In this document: positions 24,399-31,672 of the stretch, piece by piece
Numbering within the stretch: position 1 is the first letter of the stretch
How the letters are laid out: the number at the start of each line of letters is the position of its first letter
Source of the DNA: Acidimicrobiales bacterium
Lineage (GTDB): Bacteria > Actinomycetota > Acidimicrobiia > Acidimicrobiales > Palsa-688
DNA: 36,267 nucleotides
NCBI GenBank assembly: GCA_019241495.1
Contig: JAFAWZ010000292.1
Coordinates: 1-36,267, forward strand
Direction of reading: 5' to 3'
Translations under genes and position numbers: made by a program
The notes under the pieces: model-generated
Database searches by the model: none
Told to the model about the DNA's origin: nothing
Seen by the model: only the letters and a program-made list of their open reading frames with translations

Positions 24399-24404
24399 AG
24401 GGTA
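24399..24404 (-). promoter_or_regulatory. -10 box TACCCT for alpha-mannosidase gene
   Basis: TANNNT hexamer eight bases before ATG 24390; leaderless start likely. Confidence 0.45.
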
Positions 24405-24427
24405 CGCAGGCCGCTGGGTGGGCGTGC

Positions 24428-24433
24428 TAGCTT
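24428..24433 (+). promoter_or_regulatory. Extended -10 (TGC-TAGCTT) for cold-shock gene
   Basis: TAGCTT preceded by TG in the extended -10 position. A start near 24440 would give a leader of about 120 bases before the cold-shock gene. Confidence 0.45.
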
Positions 24434-24498
24434 CTCGGCGAGGGTGGAGCATCAAGACGAAGCAGAATCCCTCTCCGGCCCCGTCCACCGCGACGCCA

Positions 24499-24543
24499 GC
24501 CGGAGGCCGCCGGACCGCCTCTAGCGGGCTAGTCCGCTCCGGC
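24499..24543 (+). promoter_or_regulatory. Hairpin in the cold-shock mRNA leader
   Basis: GCCGGAG (24499-24505) pairs with CTCCGGC (24537-24543). CGGAC (24511-24515) pairs with GTCCG (24532-24536). A small inner stem is CCGC/GCGG (24515-24518 / 24524-24527). The structure ends two bases before the AGGAAAGGAGG ribosome binding site (24545-24555). Confidence 0.45.
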
Positions 24544-24562
24544 CAGGAAAGGAGGGATTGTT

Positions 24563-24766
24563 TTGGCCACAGGAACAGTCAAGTGGTTCAACTCGGAGAA
24601 GGGGTATGGCTTCATCTCGCAGGACAGCGGGCCTGATGTGTTCGTGCACTTCAGCGCCATCGATGGAGCCGGGTACCGGAATCTCGAGGAGAACGAGAAG
24701 GTCGAGTTCGACGTGAACCAGGGTCCGAAGGGGCTCCAAGCGGCCAACGTCAAGCGCCTGGGCTGA
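24563..24766 (+). CDS. cspA: Cold-shock protein
   Basis: A 67-residue single-stranded nucleic-acid-binding OB-fold protein that acts as an RNA chaperone. RNP1 is KGYGFI (residues 13-18) and RNP2 is VFVHF (26-30), with the usual TVKWFNSEKG start and PKGLQAANV end. It begins with TTG at 24563, about 8 bases after a strong AGGAAAGGAGG ribosome binding site; no ATG or GTG gives the conserved N-terminus. A long structured leader precedes it. Downstream it converges on fdhD across a hairpin. Confidence 0.95.
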   Translation: MATGTVKWFNSEKGYGFISQDSGPDVFVHFSAIDGAGYRNLEENEKVEFDVNQGPKGLQAANVKRLG

Positions 24767-24811
24767 CCGCCCGGGGCCCGGCCCCGGCTCTCCGCGGCCG
24801 GTGATCGAAGT

Positions 24812-24851
24812 TCGAAGAGCCCACCGGCTCCGCGGCCAGGTGGGCCTTCGA
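24812..24851. terminator. Hairpin between cspA and fdhD
   Basis: TCGAAG..CCCACC (24812-24825) pairs with GGTGGG..TTCGA (24839-24851) across a GC-rich loop, between two convergent genes. No T-run is seen. A directly repeated TGATCAGCT follows at about 24865-24885. Confidence 0.5.
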
Positions 24852-24878
24852 CGCGCCCCTGTTCTGATCAGCTTCTGA

Positions 24879-25739
24879 TCAGCTGGAGTAGTCGATGCGT
24901 TCCGGATGGGTGTAGACGTTGAACGTCTCGCCCCGGACGAAGGCCGCGATGGTCACGCCCAGATGCCGGGCTGCCTCGATGGCCAGACTGGACGGCGCGG
25001 AAACGGCAGCGATGATGCCAATACCGGCCATCGCCGCTTTCTGGGCGATCTCGAAGCTGACCCGTCCCGATACGGCCAGCGCCAGGCCCGGGCCGGCCGG
25101 GGTCTGGTCGGGGCTCACCATCGCTCGCCCGGAAAGGACGGTCCAACCAACGACCTTGTCGACGGCGTTGTGGCGGCCGATGTCCTCCCGGGCGCAGCAC
25201 AGCGCCCCGGTGGCGGGGAACAGCCCGGCCGCGTGCAGCCCGCCGGTCCGATCGAAAGTCGTCTGCTCGTGACGCAAGCGGTCCGGCAGCGTGGTGATGA
25301 CCGATGCCGGGAAACAATGCGTCACCGTCACGGCACGACACTCGATGCTGACCTGGTCGATGGTCGCCTTGCCGCATATACCGCAACTCGAAGAAGCCGC
25401 GAACCGACGCTCGGGGCCGGCTCCCAACCAGGTGTGGGTCAGGTGCACGGTCACGTGGTTGAAGCGGGAGGCCGGATCGTCGCCCTCGATCGCCTGGCAG
25501 TAGTCGACCGACGCGATCTCGTGCGGTGCGGCTACCCCTTCGGTCACCACGAAGCCGGCGGCCAGCTCGAAATCGTGACCCGGTGTGCGCATGGTGACCG
25601 ACAGAGGGGCCGGTTGTTGACCGGCTCCGGCGACGAGGATCTGCATCGGCTCTTCCGTCGCCACCTCCTCGGGTAGCTCCAGGTGGCGGCCCGGCCCGAC
25701 TTTCAAAGCCCTGACCGTCGTCACCGGCCTTGGGATCAC
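24879..25739 (-). CDS. fdhD: Formate dehydrogenase accessory sulfurtransferase FdhD
   Basis: A 286-residue protein that passes sulfur from IscS to the molybdenum cofactor of formate dehydrogenase. The catalytic CxxC is in SSSCGICGKATID (Cys 119 and 122). Other family marks are RTPGHDFELAAGFVVTEG, TGGLHAAGLF, REDIGRHNAVDKVVGW and SGRVSFEIAQKAAMAGI. The start GTG 25739 overlaps the mobA stop (GTGA), which fixes it and implies translational coupling. No formate dehydrogenase gene lies in the window, so the client enzyme is encoded elsewhere. Confidence 0.94.
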   Translation of the reverse strand: MIPRPVTTVRALKVGPGRHLELPEEVATEEPMQILVAGAGQQPAPLSVTMRTPGHDFELAAGFVVTEGVAAPHEIASVDYCQAIEGDDPASRFNHVTVHLTHTWLGAGPERRFAASSSCGICGKATIDQVSIECRAVTVTHCFPASVITTLPDRLRHEQTTFDRTGGLHAAGLFPATGALCCAREDIGRHNAVDKVVGWTVLSGRAMVSPDQTPAGPGLALAVSGRVSFEIAQKAAMAGIGIIAAVSAPSSLAIEAARHLGVTIAAFVRGETFNVYTHPERIDYSS

Positions 25740-26365
25740 CCCTCCTCCCGATTGGGGTCGCCGAGCCGACCGTATCGGGCCAGGTCGGCTGGAGTGTCCA
25801 CGTCGTCGAGGGTCTGTGCCGAGGAGCCGGTAGCTCGCTCCCAATCCGCCTCGGCCACCAGGCAGGGACCTACCGCGACGAGCAGATCGTTCATGGCCAG
25901 GCGCCCCTGTGCGACGAGGTCCGTGGCCACGTCGAGGTCGCCCGGCGAGTAGCGGGCGCACAACGGCTGGGCCCGCCCTGCCGCGAGCGGCACCACCGAT
26001 CCCGGCGCCGGGTGGGCAGCCAGCCAGGACAATAGGGCGGACGTCATGGCCGGTAGATCCGTAGCCACGACGAGCACCGAGCCGTGCCAGCCCCGCTCAG
26101 CGAGGGCCTCCCACCCGCAGGCGATGGCCGCGAGTGGCCCCCTCATAGGGACGTCCTCTGCAACCGGCTCGAGGTGGGTGTGCCCGGGGCCCACCTCGAG
26201 GGCTGGCGCGGCCACTGCCTCCAGCAGCCGGGCGGTCCGCTCGGCCAGGGTCGATCCGGGCCCATCCGAGGGTAAGCGGCCATCTGAGGGCAAACGAATG
26301 GCCGCCTTGTCCCGGCCCATGCGGCGGCTGGCACCGCCAGTGAGGAGCAACCCGGCCACAGCCAT
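25736..26365 (-). CDS. mobA: Molybdenum cofactor guanylyltransferase MobA
   Basis: Adds GMP from GTP to molybdopterin to form the MGD cofactor. A 209-residue Rossmann-like nucleotidyltransferase with the loop LLLTGGASRRMGRDKA (residues 6-21), MRGPLAAIACGW, VLVVATDLPAM and QPLCARY. A small in-frame duplication, RLPSDGRLPSDG, follows the first motif (tandem 15-base repeat around 26267-26295). It is the first gene of the mobA-fdhD pair. A weaker CAGAAT -10 box lies eight bases before the ATG. Confidence 0.93.
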   Translation of the reverse strand: MAVAGLLLTGGASRRMGRDKAAIRLPSDGRLPSDGPGSTLAERTARLLEAVAAPALEVGPGHTHLEPVAEDVPMRGPLAAIACGWEALAERGWHGSVLVVATDLPAMTSALLSWLAAHPAPGSVVPLAAGRAQPLCARYSPGDLDVATDLVAQGRLAMNDLLVAVGPCLVAEADWERATGSSAQTLDDVDTPADLARYGRLGDPNREEG

Positions 26366-26480
26366 ACCGAGTCATTCTGCCGACTCTTGCCCGGGAACCA
26401 AAACGGCCATGACTGCCAGGGCAGGAAAGTCACCCGCATCCTCTTCAAGCTGTCTTGGCCGGCGACCGATAAGAACCCTG

Positions 26481-27208
26481 GTGCCTTGTTTGTCCGGACA
26501 GAGGCGTCGGCGGACCCGGCAACTGTCCATGATGGCCGGTGTCCTGCTCCTGCTCGCGGCCGCGTCGGTGTTTTCCCTCGCCGTGCGGCCGGGATTCGCC
26601 GCGGCCGCGGGGCGGGAGGAGTTGTCCGCCGTCGGCAAGGGTCACACCCCTGCGGACGGCAATCCTCCGGATCAGCAGAGCCCTCCGGATCAGCACGGCG
26701 GCCTCGTCCTCCGCACGTCCAGCTCCGTCGAGAAGCCGTCGCAAAACCATTTCCAGGTGGGAGAAGTCGACGGCTCGTCTCATCCCCAGGATGCGAGCGT
26801 AGGAGAGAGTTGGTCAAAGACGAGCCGCCCGCCCGGTCAGACCAGAGAGGACGCCAACGGGAACGAGTCCCGGGAGGCGGAGTCGGCCGCCTCCTCGCCG
26901 CGGCGAGCGGTACCGGGCTCACGCCACCCGCCGATAACGCCGGGGCTCCGGCTGCCATCACCGCGCCTGGGCCCACCCCGCCGGCCTCGCGCCTGTTACC
27001 TCGCAAGGGGCTGGACGAACCGATGGTTGCCTCAGGAGGTCCGTGGCACGGTCCGTCCCTCAAGACGGCGGGCGGTCTCGGCGTTCCCATCGCGATCGGA
27101 GCGTCGGTCGCGGCCTTCGTCCTGGCTCAAGCCCTCATCGACCGCCGCGATCCCAAGATGTCTCGGGCGCCGCAGCGGAGCCGGGACGACACCGTTGGAT
27201 TCGAATAA
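26481..27208 (+). pseudogene. Decayed gene for a secreted or membrane-anchored protein, split between two frames
   Basis: A signal peptide (basic RQRRRRTRQLS, then MMAGVLLLLAAASVFSLAVRPGF) starts at GTG 26481 and continues in that frame as Pro/Gln-rich, then acidic sequence to about 26890. From about 26900 the protein-like reading moves to another frame: TGLTPPADNAGAPAAITAP, then a transmembrane segment (GLGVPIAIGASVAAFVLAQALI) and the tail DRRDPKMSRAPQRSRDDTVGFE, a common actinobacterial C-terminus. A truncated MITE-like repeat lies inside (26731-26831). Alternatively the last 61 residues (ATG 27023) are a separate small membrane protein. Both pieces keep high G+C at third codon positions. 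Function unknown. Confidence 0.45.
26731..26831. mobile_element. MITE-like element, truncated copy
   Basis: About four-fifths identical by eye over ~98 bases to the left end and centre of the 15695-15824 element: GAAGC(C/T)GTCGCAAAAC, AGGTGGGAGAAG, ACGGCTCGT, GGATGCGAGCG, GAGTTGGTC, GACGAGCCGCC. The right terminal arm is missing after GACGAGCCGCC. It lies inside the split gene at 26481-27208 and is open in that gene's first frame. Confidence 0.65.
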
Positions 27209-27256
27209 CGTCCAAGACCGACACGAGCTCCGGCCCGGCGTGATCGCGACGGGACA

Positions 27257-28882
27257 ATGAGCTCCCACCCGCCCCGAGCCCTCTGGCGCGCCGGTCCCGC
27301 CTCGGCCGAGCTGACGAGCCTCGATGAGCGGCTGGGGCTCCTTCTCGTCGTCCGGATCGGCTTCGTGCTGCTCGTCATGCTCGGCTCGCTGTTCGCATCC
27401 GACCAGGTGATCGTGAGCGTCACAGACGTCGGACCGCTCAGCGCGGCCTACCTGGTCGTGGCGGCGGGCGCCGAGTGGTACCGCCGGAGCCAGCTCAAGG
27501 GCCGGATGCTCGTCCACCGGCTGGTGCTCCCTCTAGACGCCGTCTACCTGGCGGTGATCAGCACGCCCTCAGGGGGTCCCCGCAGCCCGCTGGTCGCGCT
27601 CTTCGCAGTTCAGCTGATCGCGGTGACGCTGCTCGGCAGCCCGCGGGCCGGGCTGCGCACCGCGCTCTGGGACACGTTCCTGTTCGTGCTCATCCCGGCC
27701 CTCTCGCTCAGCGGGCGGATCGGCCAGTTCCTAGGGGTGAGCCAGGTCGCCGCGCCATCCACTACCGAGACGACCGTCGCCATCCTCGGTTTCTGGGTCG
27801 TCGCCGGCTGCACCTCGATCTTCTCCGCGGTCAGCGAGCGCGAGCTGCGGCGCAGCAAGGCCGAGATGAGCGCGCTGGCCGAGATGGCGAGCACCCTCGA
27901 AAACGTTCGTGAAGAAGAGGAGATCCTCGCGATCCTCCTCCGCGCCTTGGTACAGGCGTTTCCCTTGAAGCGGGGCGCCCTCTGGTACACCCATGGCACC
28001 CGGCCCCTCGGACTTGTGCTGCCCTCGGCGACCGGGGAGGTCGCCAACGTCCCGGTTCCGCCACTGGCGCGCGCCGACCGGGTCGCTGTCCTCGCATGGG
28101 GCGACCGCGAACCTCAGCTCGTCCGCCACCTGAGCCCCGACGACGATCCGGTGGTCTCCGGCCTCTTGCCCGAAGCGGCGAACGTCGCGGTGCTGCCCCT
28201 GCAGGTGGAAGGGAACAACTCCGGAATAATCGTGCTCGAGCACGGCGGGCACCGGCTGAAAGCCCGCCTGCCTCGCCGCACCCTGGTCATGCTGGCCCAG
28301 TTCGCCGGTCACGCCTCCCTCACCCTCCGCAACGCCCGATTGCTCGCCGAGAGGGAGCGGCTCGCCGCCATCGACGGCCTCACCGGATTGGCCAACCGGC
28401 GGGAGTTCGATCAGGTGCTGAGCCGTGAAGTCAACCGGGCCGAACGGTCGCACGAACCGTTGAGCCTGGTGGTCTTCGACGTCGACCACTTCAAGCAGAT
28501 CAACGACAGCCGCGGCCACCTGGGCGGCGACGAGGTCTTGCGGTCGATCGGGTCGGTGTTGGCCGGGGCGGTGCGGGAGATGGACCTGGTCTCTCGCTAC
28601 GGAGGTGAGGAATTCGCCATCATCCTGCCCCGCTGCGATCAGCACGACGCCATACGGGTCGTCGAGCGCATCACCAAGGCGGTCCGCCAGCACCCCGACC
28701 TGGTAGCCATCACCCTCAGCTCCGGCGTGGCGACCATCCCGTTCAACGCGCCCGACGGCCTGTCGCTCGTCGCGGCAGCCGACGAGGCCCTCTACGAGTC
28801 CAAGCGCACCGGGCGGGACCGCTATTCGGTGTCCGCCCGCCGCCCCGACAGCACCCGATCGTTCGGCAGCCTCGGTGTATAG
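27257..28882 (+). CDS. Membrane GAF-GGDEF diguanylate cyclase
   Basis: Makes cyclic di-GMP from two GTP. The N-terminal ~190 residues contain several hydrophobic helices (LGLLLVVRIGFVLLVMLGSLF, LSAAYLVVAAG, LVALFAVQLIAVTLL, ALWDTFLFVLIPAL, VAILGFWVVAGCTSIF), so the protein is membrane-bound. A helical connector leads to a GAF-like sensor domain (~210-370), then GGDEF (~375-530). The active site is RYGGEEF (GGEEF at residues 449-453) and the product-inhibition I-site RxxD is present as REMD (440-443), so the enzyme should be active and feedback-regulated. ATG 27257 is the first start in frame with the helices. Confidence 0.92.
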   Translation: MSSHPPRALWRAGPASAELTSLDERLGLLLVVRIGFVLLVMLGSLFASDQVIVSVTDVGPLSAAYLVVAAGAEWYRRSQLKGRMLVHRLVLPLDAVYLAVISTPSGGPRSPLVALFAVQLIAVTLLGSPRAGLRTALWDTFLFVLIPALSLSGRIGQFLGVSQVAAPSTTETTVAILGFWVVAGCTSIFSAVSERELRRSKAEMSALAEMASTLENVREEEEILAILLRALVQAFPLKRGALWYTHGTRPLGLVLPSATGEVANVPVPPLARADRVAVLAWGDREPQLVRHLSPDDDPVVSGLLPEAANVAVLPLQVEGNNSGIIVLEHGGHRLKARLPRRTLVMLAQFAGHASLTLRNARLLAERERLAAIDGLTGLANRREFDQVLSREVNRAERSHEPLSLVVFDVDHFKQINDSRGHLGGDEVLRSIGSVLAGAVREMDLVSRYGGEEFAIILPRCDQHDAIRVVERITKAVRQHPDLVAITLSSGVATIPFNAPDGLSLVAAADEALYESKRTGRDRYSVSARRPDSTRSFGSLGV

Positions 28883-28919
28883 ATAGGTGGGCGCGGTCCC
28901 GGCGTGGCACGCTGGACCG

Positions 28920-30194
28920 GTGTCATCGCTTCTCGAGGACCTGCGCTGGCGCGGCCTGGTCCACCAGCTGACGGATCCTGAACACCTCCCGACCCGCCTC
29001 GATGCCGGGCCCATGGTGGCCTACATCGGTTTCGACCCGACCGCTGACAGCCTGCACGTCGGCCACCTCCAGCAGCTGTGCCTCCTGCGCCGGTTTCAGG
29101 CGGCCGGCCACCGCGTCATCGCCCTGGTCGGTGGGGGCACCGGCATGATCGGTGATCCGAGCGGCAAGAGCGAAGAGCGCAACCTGCTCTCGACCGATCA
29201 GCTCGAGCGCAACCGGGCGGCCATCCGAGACCAGATCGCCCGGTTCCTCGACCCCGAAGCGCCGGGGACGGCTGTCATCGCCGACAACTTCGAATGGCTG
29301 TCCACCGCCACCCTCCTCGAGTTCTTGAGGGACGTCGGGAAGTTGTTCAGCGTCAACGAGATGATCCGCAAGGACTCGGTACGGGCCCGGCTGGAGGGCC
29401 GGGAGCAGAGCCTGTCGTTCACCGAGTTCAGCTACATGCTGCTGCAGGCCTGGGACTTCGTCGAGCTGTACGACCGCCACGGATGCGAGCTCCAGCTCGG
29501 CGGCAGCGACCAGTGGGGCAACATCACCGAAGGGGTCGATCTCATCCGCCGGCTGCGCGCCGCCACCGCGTACGGCCTGACCTCGCCGTTGGTCACCAAG
29601 GCCGATGGCACCAAGTTCGGCAAGACCGAGGCGGGCACGGTGTGGCTGGATCGGGACCGGACCTCGCCCTACGCGTTCTACCAATTCTGGTTGCGGACCA
29701 ACGATCCCGACGTGGCCGCGTACCTCCGCCGGTTCACCATGCTCGACCGAGCCCGCATCGAGGAGCTCGAGGCGGCTTTGGTGGCCCATCCCGAGCGGCG
29801 AGAGGCGCCGCGGGCCCTCGCTTTCGAGATGACCGCCCTGGTGCACGGCCGGGTAGAAGCCGAGCGGGCCGAGGCGGCCTCGGCGGTGCTCTTCACCGAT
29901 CGGATCGACGACCTCGATCCCGACACGCTGGCCAGCGCCCTGGCCGACGCCCCGACGACGCATATCGAACGGGCCCAGCTCGCAGAAGGCCTGCCCCTGA
30001 CGGACGCCTTGGTGACCTCGGGTCTGGCCTCGTCACGCAACCAGGCCCGGCAGCTGCTGGCCCAGGGATCGGTGTACGTGAACGGGCGCAAGGCGGCACC
30101 CGACGCGCTGCTCGGATTCGCCGACCTTCTCCACGGCCGGTGGATCGTGCTGCGGAGGGGCAAGGCCAACCAGCACGTCCTGTCGGTGGGCTAG
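28920..30194 (+). CDS. tyrS: Tyrosyl-tRNA synthetase
   Basis: A 424-residue class Ic synthetase. AYIGFDPTADSLHVGHL contains HIGH as HVGH (residues 46-49); GGGTGMIGDPSGKSEER, QLGGSDQWGNITEGVDLIRR and the KMSKS equivalent KFGKT (232-236) identify TyrS of the common bacterial type. A C-terminal S4 RNA-binding domain (SGLASSRNQARQLLAQGSVYVNGRKA) is complete. GTG 28920 is chosen; it follows a CACGCT box by six bases. The start is 37 bases after the diguanylate cyclase stop. The stop codon overlaps that of the convergent HIT gene within CTAG. Confidence 0.95.
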   Translation: MSSLLEDLRWRGLVHQLTDPEHLPTRLDAGPMVAYIGFDPTADSLHVGHLQQLCLLRRFQAAGHRVIALVGGGTGMIGDPSGKSEERNLLSTDQLERNRAAIRDQIARFLDPEAPGTAVIADNFEWLSTATLLEFLRDVGKLFSVNEMIRKDSVRARLEGREQSLSFTEFSYMLLQAWDFVELYDRHGCELQLGGSDQWGNITEGVDLIRRLRAATAYGLTSPLVTKADGTKFGKTEAGTVWLDRDRTSPYAFYQFWLRTNDPDVAAYLRRFTMLDRARIEELEAALVAHPERREAPRALAFEMTALVHGRVEAERAEAASAVLFTDRIDDLDPDTLASALADAPTTHIERAQLAEGLPLTDALVTSGLASSRNQARQLLAQGSVYVNGRKAAPDALLGFADLLHGRWIVLRRGKANQHVLSVG

Positions 30195-30616
30195 GAAGCC
30201 AGCCCGGTGAGCGCACCGCGCAGGCGGGCCGCCACCTCGCCGGCCTCCTCGGCGTCGCGGTAGCGCCCGCGGGGCCAGAAGAAGCCGCGCAGCCCGTCTT
30301 TGAACCGGCGGGGCACCACGTGGAGGTGCACATGGGGCACGCTCTGGCTGACCACGTCGTTCAAGGCGAAGAAGGTTCCGTCGCAGCCGAGCGCGACGCG
30401 TTGTGCGCCCGCCACCCGGGCCGCCGCCTCCCAAACGGCCCCGGCCAGATGAGTGGGAAGCACCGCCACCGTCGCGTAGTGACGCCGGGGCACCACCAAG
30501 GTGTGCCCGGGGAAAACCGGGCGGGCGTCCAAGAACGCGACCACGTCGGGTTCGTCGAGGACGAAGTCACCCGGGGTCTCGCCGGCGATGATGGCGTCGA
30601 AGACGCATTTTTCCAC
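30191..30616 (-). CDS. HIT family protein
   Basis: A 141-residue histidine-triad nucleotide-binding protein, probably a hydrolase of AMP-linked compounds. The triad is PHVHLHVVPR; LDARPVFPGHTLVVPRRHYATV and FFALNDVVSQSVPHVH are family-typical. The N-terminal zinc motif CxFCxI is reduced to CVFDAI: the second cysteine is lost, so the structural zinc site is probably absent. GTG start at 30616. Only 29 bases separate it from the divergent DUF3151 start. Confidence 0.88.
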   Translation of the reverse strand: MEKCVFDAIIAGETPGDFVLDEPDVVAFLDARPVFPGHTLVVPRRHYATVAVLPTHLAGAVWEAAARVAGAQRVALGCDGTFFALNDVVSQSVPHVHLHVVPRRFKDGLRGFFWPRGRYRDAEEAGEVAARLRGALTGLAS

Positions 30617-30645
30617 GCCGGCCAGCGTCGCGCGACGATGCTCGC

Positions 30646-31086
30646 ATGGACAACGATCACACCGCGCCCCTGACCTCCCGGCCCCCCGAGACGATCCTCC
30701 CGGAGCCGCCGCAGGCGGCCCAGCAGGCGCTCGAGCGGGCTCGCCTGCTCTCGGGCGACGCCCGCCGCCAGGCATTGGTCGAGGTGGTGGCCGATCACCC
30801 GACCCTGCTCGACGGATGGGCGGACCTGGCCGAGGTGGGGCGCGACCGGGTGGAGTCCTATGCCTACGCCCGGGTCGGCTACCACCGGGGGTTGGACGCG
30901 CTGCGCGGCGCAGGGTGGCGAGGATCGGGTTACGTGAGGTGGTCGCAGCCCGCCAACCGCGGGTTCCTGCGCTCGCTCGATGCCCTGCGGACAGCGGCCG
31001 CGCAGATAGGGGAGACCGGCGAAGCCGAGCGCTGCGAGGTGTTCCTCCGCCAACTGGACCCCGAATACCGGGGAGAGAGGCAGTGA
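30646..31086 (+). CDS. DUF3151 family protein
   Basis: A 146-residue helical protein of an actinobacterial family of unknown function. The hallmark AYARVGYHRGLDALRGAGWRGSGYVRWS is at about residues 73-100, followed by NRGFLRSLDALRTAAAQIGE and a C-terminal RCEVFLRQLDP. The N-terminal half (AQQALERARLLSGDARRQALVEVVADHPTLLDGWADLAE) is reminiscent of a TPR-like repeat. The stop overlaps the GTG of the flavin reductase gene (GTGA). Confidence 0.87.
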   Translation: MDNDHTAPLTSRPPETILPEPPQAAQQALERARLLSGDARRQALVEVVADHPTLLDGWADLAEVGRDRVESYAYARVGYHRGLDALRGAGWRGSGYVRWSQPANRGFLRSLDALRTAAAQIGETGEAERCEVFLRQLDPEYRGERQ

Positions 31087-31640
31087 CGGCGGAAGGCCGT
31101 CTGGTCGGGCCCATTCCCGACGGCGAGGATCCTGACGCCTACGACCGGCGCCGGCGGCGGATCCTGTGGACCATGCCGAGCGGGCTGTACGTCCTCGGCA
31201 GCCGGGCGGGGGAGCGGCGCAACCTCATGACCCTCAACTGGGCCACCCAAGTCGCCATGGATCCGAAGCTCGTGGCGGTCAGCGTCGAGGTGGCCGCCTT
31301 GAGCCACCGCTTGGTGGCCGAGAGCCGAGCGTTCGCCTTGAGCATCATGCGCCGCGAGGACCGAGCCGCCATCCGCAAGTTCGTCAAGCCCCTCGATGAT
31401 GTTGGTGACCCGGGCCAGCTCGCCGGCTTCTCGGTGTGGGCCGCGACGAGTGGGGCCCCAGTGCTCGACATGGCCGCGGCGTGGTTGGACTGCCAGGTGG
31501 ACAAAGAGGTCGCCTGTGGCAGCCACACCCTCTTCATCGGCGTGATCGTCGACTGCGGCTGGGGGCCGGCCACCGACCCCGGGTCGGACCAGCTCGAGGT
31601 CTTGCGCATGGAGGACACAAGGATGAGCTACGGCGGCTGA
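31083..31640 (+). CDS. Flavin reductase-like domain protein
   Basis: A 185-residue FMN-binding split-barrel protein of the flavin reductase family. Family features are YDRRRRRILWTMPSGLYVLGSRAGERRNLMTLNWATQVAMDPKLVAVSVE, FALSIMRREDRA and VACGSHTLFIGVIVDCG. Such proteins reduce flavin with NAD(P)H, often for a partner monooxygenase, or act as FMN-dependent oxidoreductases; no monooxygenase is adjacent. GTG 31083 shares GTGA with the DUF3151 stop, implying translational coupling. Confidence 0.86.
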   Translation: MTAEGRLVGPIPDGEDPDAYDRRRRRILWTMPSGLYVLGSRAGERRNLMTLNWATQVAMDPKLVAVSVEVAALSHRLVAESRAFALSIMRREDRAAIRKFVKPLDDVGDPGQLAGFSVWAATSGAPVLDMAAAWLDCQVDKEVACGSHTLFIGVIVDCGWGPATDPGSDQLEVLRMEDTRMSYGG

Positions 31641-31659
31641 GCCGAGCCGGGCCCGCGGT

Positions 31660-31665
31660 TAGGCT
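31660..31665 (+). promoter_or_regulatory. -10 box TAGGCT before the RNase D gene
   Basis: TANNNT hexamer 20 bases after the flavin reductase stop. Seven bases later lies CTG 31673 (and four bases later ATC 31670), in frame with RNase D. Confidence 0.5.
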
Positions 31666-31672
31666 CAGCATC

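Noticed and set aside
24775..24878. tRNA-like TTCGAA segment after the cold-shock gene
   Set aside because: No acceptor stem, D arm or anticodon arm can be placed; it is part of the convergent-gene hairpin.
24861..24890. Tandem TGATCAGCT repeat with CAGCTTCT resembling the MITE-like end
   Set aside because: Only eight bases match the element end, and the rest of the terminal repeat is absent.
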